Below are positions 52,614-62,911 of a DNA stretch of 64,000 nucleotides, piece by piece. Below the pieces are notes generated by a model. It searched no databases. It was not told where the DNA came from and worked only from the letters and a program-made list of their open reading frames with translations. A program made the translations under genes and the position numbers. Numbering within the stretch: the stretch's first letter is position 1; every line of letters starts with the position of its first letter. This DNA is from Lewinellaceae bacterium (GTDB lineage: Bacteria; Bacteroidota; Bacteroidia; Chitinophagales; Saprospiraceae), in the NCBI GenBank assembly GCA_020636095.1, contig JACJYN010000005.1, positions 124,001-188,000 on the forward strand. Direction: 5' to 3'.

Positions 52614-52814
52614 GTCGAATATCGAGGAATTATGGGCAATGAATAATATCTGTTGCTTTGGGGCTGGCCGATTTGGCGAGCCAGCTGTACCTTGGGCGCG
52701 AGAAAGCGGGCAGACGTGGCGGCGAAAGGTTAAATTTAAGCCCGGATTTTGGCGATTTGTGTACTGTTTAGGCATAACAAAGGCTGACGATCAAAGGATC
52801 GTTGCTAAACCAGG

Positions 52815-54030
52815 CTATATAAACTTCGCCACCTGCATGGCAACGGGCGGTGGATCGCGGCAGCAAGCCGGGATGATTGCTACTCGCTGTATAGATGCCT
52901 TAGCACCACAATGGGGGCAATCATAGGGATTTCGCCCCAGCCATTGTTCCAGTACTTTTTCCCTCTGCTCAGCAGCTTCCGGCTTTGTGTAGGCTGGGCA
53001 GGTTCCACTTTCAGGGCTATTCTAGCGGCGTGCAAAGCCCGAGCTTTGTGGAAGTTGCTCAGGATGCCGTAGTGCCGCATCCGCCTGAATCCTGGCGGAA
53101 GTATGTGCAAGCAAAACCGGCGGAGGAACTCAGCTCCTTCCAAGCTCATGGTTTTGCGCTTGCCATCCTGGCGGTAGTCCTTGTAGCGGAAGGAAACTCG
53201 TTGCTTGTCGATGTTAGTGATGCGGTGGTTGGAGATGGTACTTTGTGTGTGTACCGTCCCAGGTATTCCACCACAGCTTGGGTATGAAAAGGCGCTTTGG
53301 CATAGACAACCCAATGCTGGGCAAAGCGTTCGCGGCGCCATTGAGCAAAAGGCTTCTTTTGCCTGGGCGGGATGTGCAGGCTACCTTGTTTGTAAGCATC
53401 CGTAAAATGCCGCAGGTATATGGCGCGGAAAACTTTGCTCATACTTAACCGGGAAGAGGAAGCCTCTGCTGCCCGCCCGTTTAGGGTTTTGCCATTGCCC
53501 CTGTGGCGCGATCCCTCCACCAGGTACAATACAGTGTATGTGTGGGTGTAAGCTCAGGTTTGCCCCCAAGTGTGGAGCACCATCGTGGCGCCTGCCTGAG
53601 CGCCGAGCCATTTGTCATCAGCGGCAAAAGTGCGCAAGGTTTGCCAGGCAGCTTTGAAAAGCGTGTCATAGCAAAAGCAGGGTTGTACAAGCACCACTCG
53701 TTGAACTGCTCTGGGATGGTAAAAACGACATGATAATACTTCACCGGGAGGAGTTCTTCAGAGCGGGTACTGTATCCATAGTTCGCGCTGCGCATACCAC
53801 CGCACTTTGGGCAGTGGCGGTTGCGACAAGAGTTGTAGCTGATGCGCACCGCGCCACACTCGGTACAGGCGTCAATGTGCCCGCCGAGAGCAGCGGTGCG
53901 GCAGCGCTCCAGGGCGGAGAGGGTGCGCAAGTGGTGTTTGCACACCCTCCCCTGGCGCGGAAGAAGCCTCGCCGAAGCGCCGGATAACATCAGCTACTTC
54001 CCAACGGGGTTGTTTAGCCCTTGTACTCAT
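52815..54030 (-). pseudogene. IS91-family transposase, multiply frameshifted
   Basis: Pieces corresponding to the C10 transposase appear in at least four frames, including the zinc ribbon CTECGAVRISYNSCRNRHCPKC and the remnant of HPHIHCIVPGGG-type sequence (here frame-broken). Confidence 0.8.
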
Positions 54031-54840
54031 CGGACAAAAGTCGAGAGGCGAAGGGATATCCCGCAGGGTGATGGAGGCATAGCGCAGGTAGAGCAGCGTG
54101 GTACTCAAGTAGGCATGGTACCAGCAGTTGCTGAAGGCGCACCAGGTTGCCTCCGTTGTTGAGGTAATGAACGGCGAAGCAATGCCGAAGGGTGTGTGGG
54201 CATACTTTTTGCGGAGCCTTGAACGTTGCAGGGTAGTACTGGTGATGTATTGTACGCCGCGTAAGGAAATACCCTGGGAACTGCTACGCTCCCGCCCCGG
54301 AATGAGGAAATCCTTGGGGCGTTCCTGGCGGTAGTACTGGTTGAGGGTATCTCTAAGGCGCCCACCATAGGGCAGCACTCTGGTGATGCCGCCTTTGGAC
54401 GTACGGACGGTGAGAGTGCCTTGCTCCCGGTTGAAATCGCTGATGCGCAGGCAGTACACTTCACCAGCTCGCATACCTATAGAAGAGCAGTTCGAGTACC
54501 AGGCGATGCCTCATACTGCGCGCTGCGCCAAGAAAGAGGCGCAGTTCGTCGGCATTGAGCAAGTCGCCAAGTTGCTTAGGCTTACGAGGGTTGGGGATGT
54601 CCACTACTAGTTCGAGCCGCCGGGCTACTTCGCGGTAGTAGTACTTCAGAGCACATACAACCGTGTTGAGGGTGGAGGCGCTTAGATGCTTGCGCCGGGC
54701 AGCCAGGTAGGTACCAGCAGTTCGTCGCGGGTAAGTTCATCGGTAAGCTTGCCGGTGCGCTCCTGCACATCGCGTAGGGAGCGCACGTAGTTCAGGGCAG
54801 TACTTTTGGCAAGCCCTGCTACGGTAAGGTGGTTGGCCAT
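54014..54840 (-). pseudogene. Tyrosine recombinase, frameshifted copy of 44947-45774
   Basis: The start (54840) and stop (54014) correspond to the intact C10 gene, but several indels break the frame, e.g. near 54115, 54475 and 54710. The HTLRH region is disrupted. Confidence 0.8.
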
Positions 54841-54970
54841 GCGGTCAAGGGCCTCTTGAAATGCAGGGCGGCTAGCCTGATAGGCTTTGGGTTGGGACTT
54901 TTTTTGACATGATGAATATTGTTTTGATGAAATACTGGAATATACGTTATTTTGGGCTTGCCGCGATAGC

Positions 54971-55027
54971 GGCTTAGTTCAACAACGGGTATAGTGCATG
55001 CCCTGCGGGACACGCACCATACCCAAA
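54971..55027 (+). other. attC-like site 16, left part
   Basis: GGCTTAGTTCAAC, then stem GGGTATAGTGC / GCACCATACCC around ATGCCCTGCGGGACAC. The IS1182-like element interrupts it before the GTT, which is found on the far side (56353-56355). Confidence 0.72.
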
Positions 55028-56352
55028 CCGTCAGACTGTGAAAAAACTTACCCCCCAGCTTCTCCGGCCGGGTAAAAAACCGTAAATTGAGAAGGCAACA
55101 ACCACAGGTGCGCATGCCACAGATCGAAGGAACCAGCCGCCATCAAATGCAGATTTTTGCGTTGGAACAGGCCATCGCCGCGGACAACCCGGTGCGGGTG
55201 ATCGATGCATTTGTCTCCACTTTATCCCTGGAAAAATTGGGCTTTCTCATCAAAGGGGAGGGAGATGAAGGGCGCCCGGCGTATGCGGCGGAGATGTTGC
55301 TGCGGCTCTACCTGTATGGCTACCTGAACCGGATCCGCTCCTCGCGGCAGTTGGAGAAAGTATGCCGCCGGAATATAGAATTATGGTGGCTGCTGAATTA
55401 CCAGCACCCCAGTTACAAGGTGATCGCGGATTTTCGCAAGGACAATGCCCGGGCGCTGCGGGGCGTATTCCGGCAGTTAAACCAGTTGTGCCTGGACATG
55501 GATCTTTCGGTACCGGGAACTGGTACTATAGACGGCTCGAAGTTCAGGGCGCAGAACAGCAAAAAAACAACTACAACGCCGCCAAGGTAGAACGGCATAT
55601 GAAGTATATCGATAAGAAGCTGGAGGAGTACTTCGAGGCGGTGACAAGCTGGATGAAGAAGAGCAAGGCGAAGAGCAGGCAGAAGCATGGGAAGCGCTCA
55701 GCGGGCGAGTGGAGGAGTTGCTGGAGAGGCGCGGTAAATATGAGAAGTTAGAAAAGCGTTTGGAGCAGAGCGAAGAGCGGCAGATATCGACAACGGACAA
55801 GGATGCGCGTGCGCTGCCATTGCATATGGGCATAGTAGAGGTAGGCTACAACATTCAAACGGCAACCGACGATAAGCATTGCCTGATAGCGGACTACGAA
55901 GTAACCAACGAGAAAGACGATTACGCGCTGGCGAAGATGGGCCGGCGGGCGAAGGCGGCAATGTCGGTAAAGGAATTGGAAGTGCTGGCGGACAAGGGCT
56001 ACCATACGGGGGAAGAATTGAAAAATTGCAGCGAAGAGGGCATCACCACGTACGTACTCCTACACGCTGCTGAAGGGCAAAGAGAAGGTGTCCGGGGAGT
56101 TCGCGCTGATCTTCACGAGCTATGCCGAAGGCATGCCATGTGGCACAACTTTAGGAGAGTTCTGTCCATTATTGGCGTAACGGCCTTGTTAGAGAGGCTG
56201 GAAGGCCTGTTTTTCAGTATTTCCCGGCTCAGCGCCTGGAGAGTGGGCCTCAGAGCCGCAGGCAGCGGCCGGTGGTACGGTGCGCTGTGGGCCGGAAGGG
56301 CAGCGTGAAGGTATTTTTGTGAATTGGGCGGTGGGTTTTTTCACAGTCTGCC
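55028..56352 (+). mobile_element. IS1182-like element inside site 16
   Basis: Imperfect TIRs CCGTCAGACTGTGAAAAAAC (left) and GGCAGACTGTGAAAAAAC inverted at the right end. The exact outer bases are uncertain by a few nt. The same right end is present at 63690-63718. Confidence 0.75.
55087..56308 (+). pseudogene. IS1182-family transposase, broken
   Basis: The N-terminal part is typical of IS1182 (DNPVRVIDAFVSTLSLEKLGF, YLNRIRSSRQLEKVCRRNIELWWL, TIDGSKFRAQNS), followed by a frame change near 55555, a second near 55735 and a deletion before the terminal MWHNFRRVLSIIGVTALLERLEG. Not functional. Confidence 0.82.
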
Positions 56353-56361
56353 GTTCCAGCC
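56353..56361 (+). other. Site 16 core / start of C17
   Basis: GTTCCAGCC directly after the IS1182 right end. Its inverse GGCTGGAAC closes C17 at 57109-57117. Together with 54971-55027 it restores an attC-like site if the IS is removed. Confidence 0.78.
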
Positions 56362-56380
56362 AACCAAGAAAAAAAGAAAA

Positions 56381-56758
56381 ATGAAGCTCATCTTAAACTG
56401 TAAAAATTGTCGAAGTGAAATAGAGTTAAAATATCCTGTAAATGATAGAGCTGAATTAGCAAGAGAAAGGGGTGATAAATTTAGCCTGAAATGTGCAGAA
56501 TGCTCAAAAGAGAATAAATATAACGTAAACGAGGTAAAGGCGAAAGAAAGTAAATTGATTGCTATGATAGCATTTGGTATTCTCGTTTTCGGAACTGGAA
56601 TAATTGGATATTTATTGAAGGATTATCTATTTATGCCAAATAATCCCTACAATGTTCTTGCAATCGGAGGAATGTTATTGATTCCTTCAGCTGTTTATAT
56701 GATAATAACTAAACAAGAAAGAGATAACGCAAGAAGATTCAATCAATATTGGATATAA
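56381..56758 (+). CDS. Cassette C17 protein 1: zinc-ribbon membrane protein
   Basis: 125 aa from the ATG at 56381. An N-terminal CKNCRSEIELKYPVN...LKCAECSKENKY forms a four-Cys ribbon, followed by two TM segments (MIAFGILVFGTGIIGYLL, VLAIGGMLLIPSAVYMII). Unknown function; 5 bp upstream of the next start. Confidence 0.65.
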   Translation: MKLILNCKNCRSEIELKYPVNDRAELARERGDKFSLKCAECSKENKYNVNEVKAKESKLIAMIAFGILVFGTGIIGYLLKDYLFMPNNPYNVLAIGGMLLIPSAVYMIITKQERDNARRFNQYWI

Positions 56759-56763
56759 GAATT

Positions 56764-57093
56764 ATGGAATTTAAATGCGATAAAATAAATATAACAGATT
56801 CAGGAATTGGAGTGGAGGTTCACTTTAAAAATTTGAATGGTGATAGTGAGTTGTATTTCTTGATTCAAAAGCATTTCGAAGAAGATGAAGATTATGACGA
56901 AGGAAGTTATATCGAAACACATGATTTTGAATTAGCTGGACACTATCATCCCAAAATAAAATTAGGCAAATCGAAATGTATTTTTGAATATGGAAAAAAT
57001 CGCTTTGAAATTACCTATCAAATAGATGATAAGAAATTTAAAGAGTTGGAAGAATTTTTAAAGATTCTTGGCTCGGTAGAAATAACAAATTAA
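56764..57093 (+). CDS. Cassette C17 protein 2: unknown
   Basis: 109 aa from the ATG at 56764 (a TTG start 15 bp upstream is possible). Acidic soluble protein (FEEDEDYDEGSYIETHDFEL) of immunity-protein-like size and charge. It may be coupled with the preceding membrane protein. No motif recognised. Confidence 0.6.
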   Translation: MEFKCDKINITDSGIGVEVHFKNLNGDSELYFLIQKHFEEDEDYDEGSYIETHDFELAGHYHPKIKLGKSKCIFEYGKNRFEITYQIDDKKFKELEEFLKILGSVEITN

Positions 57094-57108
57094 AAAGGAA
57101 TGAAGGCT

Positions 57109-57129
57109 GGCTGGAACAATGCATCAGCG
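57109..57129 (+). other. attC-like site 17, left half
   Basis: GGCTGGAAC is the exact inverse of the C17 start (56353-56361). The left arm AATGCATCAGCG is cut by the intron immediately after GCG, as in site 8. Confidence 0.83.
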
Positions 57130-59629
57130 GTGCGACAAGAAGTTGCTCTAAATACTGATAGACAGCGCCCTGAAAGTGCTTGCATACTGGAAGGACAAAC
57201 TGATCTATCCCCATGTGCTACCATGGGTTCCCTATGAGGACATGCGTGGCTGGCAATGGCCAAGTGTGAAGCTCCTCAGACAAAGGAAGCCTCTGAAGCG
57301 AAGCCGTGAGGCTAAGCTGAGTGCTGCCAATGCCAGGCGGCCGGGCCACTCGGGAGAACAATAAGCATAACATAAGTGAAGTGGCGCAAGGGCCGTTACT
57401 TTGAAACAGTGAAAGGCACTGAAACACTGTGGCTAAAAAGCAAGAAGGGAGGATGGGAAGTCGTTGCGTTCCCACGTAGCCCAATTCCTTCCGTCCTAAA
57501 GCTGCATGCTAAGCAGTTCAGTTGTATTTAGAGCGGAACTTGGTAAGCCCGTATCATTCCTTTTGAGGTAGGAGGAAGGCAACTTCCGACAATGATGGTG
57601 CGGGTAAAGGAATGCAGAGGAAGCGAAAGCTCAATTGTAACGATTGGGATAGATGCCTGAGTCAAGAGAAGTGCAAGACAGCTCCGGACAATATGGCGTT
57701 GTGCGAAAGCAAGCAGACTTCTGCAAGGTACACTATCACGAAAAGTTTGTACAAGATTTAGAATCAACGAAAAGCAAGAAGAGATGGTTAACAGCCTACC
57801 AGCGTTATACTCGATGCTTGGCCATCATGCGTTTGTTTCCGGGGGTACCGCCTGGCAAATGATCCGCTGGGATCGTGTCATGCGCTCGGTTAAATCTCTG
57901 CAAAACCGGATCGTGAAAGCAACCCAGGCAGGCAAGTGGCGCAAAGTAAACGCTTTACAACGGATACTGAGCCGCTCCTATGCTGCCAAATTACTTGCTG
58001 TGAGGCGAGTAACGGAAAACAGCGGACAAAGAACCGCTGGTATTGATGGACAGAGGTGGAATACACCTCAAGCGAAGTTTGAAGCTATAGCCCAACTACA
58101 AAACCGAGCGTACCGTGCTAAACCAGTGCGCCGTATCTACATTCCTAAGCCTAATGGAAAGAAACGCCCCCTCGGCATCCCGACTATGGGCGACCGCGCC
58201 ATGCAGGCCCTCCACCTGCTCACCCTCGATCCAATATCCGAAACATTAGCAGATGCCAATTCTTATGGCTTCCGCCCCTACCGTTGTTGTGCCGATGCCA
58301 TCGCCCGATGCTTCGACATGCTTGCCAAAAAAGATGCTCCCCAATGGATATTGGAAGGCGATATCAAAGGTTGCTTCGACAATATCTCCCACCAATGGAT
58401 GCAAGAAAATATTCCATTAAGCCAAAAGGTGCTTGGGCAATGGCTTAAAGCAGGTTATTTTGAAAAACAAACTTTTTTCCCTTCCGAAGCAGGGACACCC
58501 CAAGGCGCGATCATCTCACCCTGCCTGGCCAATATGGTTCTCGATGGCTTGCAACAAGTTATCGACCAGGCAAGCGGCGTCAAATACTGGGGCCGCCAGG
58601 AACCCAAACGCCGCATCAACCCACATCACGTACATCTAATCCGCTATGCGGACGACTTCGTGGTCATTTGTTCGGACAGGGCTATTCTCGAACAACGAAT
58701 TAAACCCGCCATTGAAGCCTTCCTGGCTCAAAGAGGATTAGAACTGTCTGAAGAAAAGACGTGCCTAACGCATATCAACGAGGGCTTTGACTTCCTGTCT
58801 CAAAACATACGCAAGTATAAAAATAAACTGCTGATCAAACCCAGCCGAAAGAGTATACACCGCTTTCTACAAAAGGTGAAAGAAATCATTAAAAAGCATA
58901 CGGCTTCAAAAACGATTGATCTACTCCGGGAATTGGCTCCCGCCATTCGAGGTTGGGCTATGTACCACCGCCATGTAGTCTCCAAAGCAACCTTCTCAAA
59001 GGTTGACCATCAAATCTGGCAGATGCTTTGGCGCTGGCCTTACCGCAGACATGCCCATCGTAAGAACCTTAAGTGGATCAAAACCCGGTATTTCATGCGC
59101 TACAAGGGCCGTGATTGGACCTTCTTTGCCAATGATGAACATGGGAACCTGAATACCATCTTCCGTGCCAGCGATATCCCTATCCGTAGGCACGTCAAGA
59201 TCAAAGGCTGAGCCAACCCGTACGACGCTTCACAAGAGATGTACTTCGAGCAAAGGTCAGATCAATTAATGCAACACAAGCTAGTAGGCAAACGAATGAT
59301 TACTTTCATTTATAGAAGACAGCAAGGTTTATGCCCAGTCTGTCAGCAGAAAATCACGGAACAAACCGGTTGGAATGCTCACCATCTGACCCCCAAATAT
59401 CTTGGAGGGCAATGGTCGGCAGAAAACTTAGTGTTATTACATCCGGTTTGCCACGTACAACTTCATCAAAATCCGGTAGTGGCTGCTGCGCTGGCCTCGA
59501 AGGCTGGCGTTAAGTGTGCTTGAGCCGTGTGCTGGGAGCCGAGCGAAGCGACACATGAACGAAGTGAATAAACTAGCATGCACGGTTCTTAGGGGGGAAA
59601 GGGGCAGCAATGCCCCTGACCTACCCGAC
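57130..59629 (+). mobile_element. Group II intron 2 (2.5 kb) inside site 17
   Basis: GTGCGAC start, CCTACCCGAC end, domain V and VI as in intron 1, no nested IS. Nearly identical to intron 1 except a block at about 58110-58670 with many silent and some coding differences, i.e. a mosaic. Confidence 0.88.
57784..59523 (+). pseudogene. ltrA: Group II intron RT/maturase with a nonsense codon separating the HNH domain
   Basis: The frame matches 39123-40862 but CGA at the codon after KIKG is TGA here (59209-59211), ending the protein at 475 aa. The HNH part (CPVCQQKI...HHLTPKYLGG) follows in the same frame from 59239. RT (YADD) and maturase remain complete, so splicing help could persist while second-strand cleavage is lost. 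Confidence 0.85.
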
Positions 59630-59680
59630 TTCATTGCCAGCAAAAGCTGGCAACGCCGCCGATGCGGGCCGTTCTCGATC
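59630..59680 (+). other. attC-like site 17, right half (end of C17)
   Basis: The apical hairpin TTGCCAGCAAAAGCTGGCAA and right arm CGCCGATGCGGGCC-GTT pair with GCATCAGCG of the left half. GTTCTCGATC (59671-59680) opens C18. Confidence 0.8.
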
Positions 59681-59735
59681 ATTAGAAAAATGATTGAGTA
59701 AAGACACCATAATTTATTAACAAAAAAGTGAAATC

Positions 59736-60434
59736 ATGATTAGATTTATCACAGGTTTAATGATCGTCTTAACGGTTCAAGTGTCAGGTTTTTCTCAAGA
59801 AAACTTTAAGGAACGAACCTCATCAGCAGATGTGATAGTAGAAGGAAAGGTTATTTCCAAGCAGAGTTTCTGGGATAATAATCGAAGGTCGATTTATACT
59901 GAAAATAAAATTCAAGTATTTAAGATTTTCAAAGGGCTTACAGAACAAACACATTTAACTGTAATAACGAAAGGTGGCGTTGTCGGCAATGATTTCCAAC
60001 TAAGAGCATGTTTGGAGGCCGGGTTTGGAGATAAAAAGTGTCAATTTTTTGTTGAGATAAGGCATCTTTTTGCAGATCATACTGGTGGTACGGGCAAAAA
60101 AAGTAACGCAATATCAGCAAAAAAAGGGCATTTTTTAGCCCAAAGATTGGCCTCCAAACATGCTCTAATTCCTCACTCGCATCAATTAGGCGAATCAACA
60201 GAAGGAGTATTTTTTTTAGAACGACTTGATGATGAGATGTATAAAATGGCCTATACAAATACGCCATTATTACATTATGAAGTTGATGGAAATTGTTTTA
60301 AGGCTGTTGATGGACAAAGAGTATACACAAATCCGAAAGATTTATATGTCCAATTAGAACTTGCTACAGGAGAAAGTTATGCCGCAATTAGTCTAAATAC
60401 TATCGAAAGCTCAATAAAAGCTTGGCTATATTAA
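59736..60434 (+). pseudogene. N-terminal part of a secreted matrixin-like metalloprotease, with an in-frame MITE
   Basis: 232 aa open frame. Signal peptide (IRFITGLMIVLTVQVSGFSQ), then SADVIVEGKVISKQSFWDN...IYTENKIQVFKIFKG...VVGNDFQ, the N-terminal domain of large Bacteroidota secreted metalloproteases. A 162-bp MITE plus TAA duplication adds 55 codons without a stop, after which the domain resumes (IPHSHQLGESTEGVFFL). The frame ends just before the IS at 60438; the expected central region is missing. Confidence 0.7.
60004..60165. repeat. MITE inserted in frame in a coding sequence
   Basis: The ends GAGCATGTTTGGAGGCC and GGCCTCCAAACATGCTC are perfect inverses, flanked by TAA (60001-60003, 60166-60168). 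162 + 3 bp is 55 codons. Confidence 0.82.
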
Positions 60435-60437
60435 GCG

Positions 60438-61576
60438 CGGTCACCAGAGGTGAAAAGTTGGAGAGTACCTATCTTGTGGGTGACTAAACCTATAAAATAT
60501 GTACTTGTTGATAATCAGGTCAGCTGACTATGAACATGCAAGGTACTACAAAAAGTACGGTTGTTCACACTAATCCGCCAACGCATGCATGTACTATATA
60601 ACTTACAATACAGATGCTTTTGGAATCAATGCCGAGGTAGCTGACGTGCACCCCAATTCGGTTTACCCGCGACGGAAAAAGTCATATGAACGAGGGGCGA
60701 CTCTTGAGCTGCTGGCAGTAAAATGCTACCGCCCTTCCAGCGATTTAGTGAACTATGCCGACAAGATCAAGACAGATTTTGACAAGGATCCGCCTCGTTG
60801 TGCCAGCGAGGCGCGCAAACGGATCAAGCAGCTTACCGGCTTGGAGCGTGGAATGAGCCAAGTGCGCAAATTTGTCAAGCACGTGCTCAAGTTCCGCTAT
60901 CGCAAGTTCCGCCCTCTGCCTGGAGGGTTTTTGCCTATCAAAGAGCTTTCTGCCAAGCAGGCAGCTTTCCTTGAGCAGGAGTTGAACCCCTTTTCTGGAC
61001 AAATACCACACGAGGAGTGGCGGATGTGTTTTTGTCGATGCGGCACACCCCGCAAGGCTTTCACCTAATGAAGATGTATGGAGCGAGAAGCCCATCTCAG
61101 TAAGGACGTCAAGCCACAACCAGCGAGTGGTACATCCTGGGAGCTATGCACGCAATGCGCATGAATTGTACAGCATCAGCACAACTGATTATATCAAAGC
61201 CACAACGGTTGTCGAGCTCATTGGCTTCCTTCGCGAAGAACTGCCGGGCAGGAGCATATACCTGGTTTTGGACAATGCCCGCTATCAAAGGTGCAAATTG
61301 GCATTCGGCAGCCTCTGGGAAATACCGGGTTCACCTTATATTCCTGCCCCATATTCGCCTAACCTGAACCTGATCGAATATTCAGTTTTGGAAATATCTC
61401 AAAAATCCCAAGTTTTGGCTGGCTTTCATTACCCCACTAAAGAGTCCTTCGTTGAAGCCATTGACAACTTCATTGACGAAGTCAATGAAGGGCTGCACGA
61501 AAATGAAATCGACGAATTGATGAACCTTAAATTCCAGCTCCTTGAAGCCGCTTGACATTTTCACCTCTGGTGACCG
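60438..61576 (+). mobile_element. IS630-like element splitting the C18 metalloprotease region
   Basis: TIRs CGGTCACCAGAGGTGAAAA and its inverse, flanked by AGCG on both sides (60434-60437 and 61577-61580). IS630 elements normally duplicate TA, so either the family call or the duplication is atypical. Confidence 0.72.
60589..61555 (+). pseudogene. IS630-like transposase, broken
   Basis: The N-terminal part (60589-61068) has RGATLELLAVKCYRPSSDLV and a helix-rich DNA-binding region. The C-terminal part (61127-61555) has IYLVLDNARYQRCK and APYSPNLNLIEYSVLE, the second Asp and final Glu of the DDE motif. A frame change lies between. Confidence 0.78.
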
Positions 61577-62367
61577 AGCGGTGTATAGTTTTAGATGATA
61601 GTGACATTTCCGGTCTATTGGACGGAATGGATAATAGAAATGTCATTTCAATTCAACCAGATGGAGAGTTTCCTAGTGCTAATGCTCGCGCGTTTGTTAA
61701 AATTACTGGCCATTTTGCTTTCTGTCCACCTAGTTCAGTAGCATATATCCGCGATGTAGACGTTGTATTAAGAGATGATCCATTTCAAAGTGATGAAGCT
61801 GATAGATGGTATAATTTTGTATTGCATGAATTAGGGCATGCTCACCTACTATATCATAGTATCAATCCCGACGAAGGAACTCTAGAAGAATATATCATGC
61901 ACTACGATCTCTCTGATATTAATAATCTAGGAGATTCTCAGATGGGAATACTACATAGACACCCTATTCAAGCAAATGACGAGGAGGGAGCAGAAACCAT
62001 TTTTTCATCAAGCGCTAATTTATTAAGTACTTGCAGCCCATCGGTTGCCCCAATAGATAATATTGGTTGCACAGGAGCAAATAATACTGCAAATATTCCT
62101 GAATATATTTCTGACGTTATAGTTTATCCTAACCCATTGACAGGAGGAAATCTTTATTTGTCATTAAGCTTAGATGCCAGAACAGATTTTGTAATTGATA
62201 TTTTGGCAATCACTGGGCAGGAGATAACGTCAAAGCAATATGTATCTGGTCAGGTAGGTCAGAATTTAATTGAGCTACATAATTTAGAAATTATTCCAAG
62301 AGGTTCGTATTTAGTTCGAGTTTCATCAGAATCTAATTCTTTCCTTGTAAAATTTGTACAATTATGA
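61577..62367 (+). pseudogene. C-terminal part of a matrixin-like metalloprotease with T9SS sorting domain
   Basis: The open frame continues from inside the IS end. HELGHAHLLYH (HExxHxxxxxH zinc site) is followed by MHYDL (Met-turn-like) and a C-terminal YPNPLTGGNLYLSL...SFLVKFVQL type IX sorting domain. It appears to be the catalytic and C-terminal remainder of the gene begun at 59736, with the middle lost. Confidence 0.72.
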
Positions 62368-62837
62368 TTTGCAGAAATATAATTTTTGCAATCATCATAA
62401 CTGTTGGTTTTTTAGGATGTAATACGCCCAAGAAACTACAGCGTACATTAGGTTTTTCTGATGATTGCCTTGAGAGCTATCAATACTTCAAGGATAGGAT
62501 TATAAGAAAAGGCGAGGATAGACTTTTGGAGTTCATTGAGCCTGCCGCAGAAGTTTATCAAGAGCTATTGACGGAATATTATGAAAAAGAATCACCTTGC
62601 TGGTTGGGCACATTGCCAGAGAAAGCAGTGATTGATCTATTTGGTATTCCACATAAGCGAGGGGGAGGAGATCGTGATCAAAGTATTCTCTATTATATTA
62701 GAACAGAAGAATGTATGTCTCTAAAAGAACCTCATAGACTTGATGAAAGGTGTGGAACTTTAATGTTTGTGTTTTCAAAAGAAGGTGAACCGATTGGGGG
62801 AGCATTTTACGCATGGAAACCTGCAAAAATGGAATAG
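62364..62837 (+). CDS. Small lipoprotein
   Basis: 157 aa. Signal with lipobox GFLGC (Cys about 19). Mature part LLEFIEPAAEVYQELLTEYYEKESPCWLGTLPEKAVIDLFGIPHKRG resembles short lipoproteins of the SmpA/BamE-like size class (weak inference). The start overlaps the preceding stop (ATGA). Confidence 0.65.
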   Translation: MICRNIIFAIIITVGFLGCNTPKKLQRTLGFSDDCLESYQYFKDRIIRKGEDRLLEFIEPAAEVYQELLTEYYEKESPCWLGTLPEKAVIDLFGIPHKRGGGDRDQSILYYIRTEECMSLKEPHRLDERCGTLMFVFSKEGEPIGGAFYAWKPAKME

Positions 62838-62849
62838 TAAAATTAAAAC

Positions 62850-62911
62850 GACCGAGAACACGCCCTACCCGACAACCGCGCTAAGGCGCGGCTGCGGGTA
62901 GGGCAACCGTT
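62850..62911 (+). other. attC-like site 18 (end of C18)
   Basis: GACCGAGAAC inverts the C18 start GTTCTCGATC at 9 of 10 positions. The perfect stem GCCCTACCCG / CGGGTAGGGC surrounds the apical hairpin CCGCGCTAAGGCGCGG. Core GTT 62909-62911. Confidence 0.87.

Larger units (their letters stand above)
52601..54983 (-). mobile_element. Cassette C16: decayed reverse recombinase/IS91 module
   Basis: A near-duplicate of C10 with the same borders (GTT|GAACGAAGCC and GGCTTAGTTC|AAC). Both genes are broken by clustered changes, many where GGCC in C10 reads GTAC or TA here. Confidence 0.75.
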
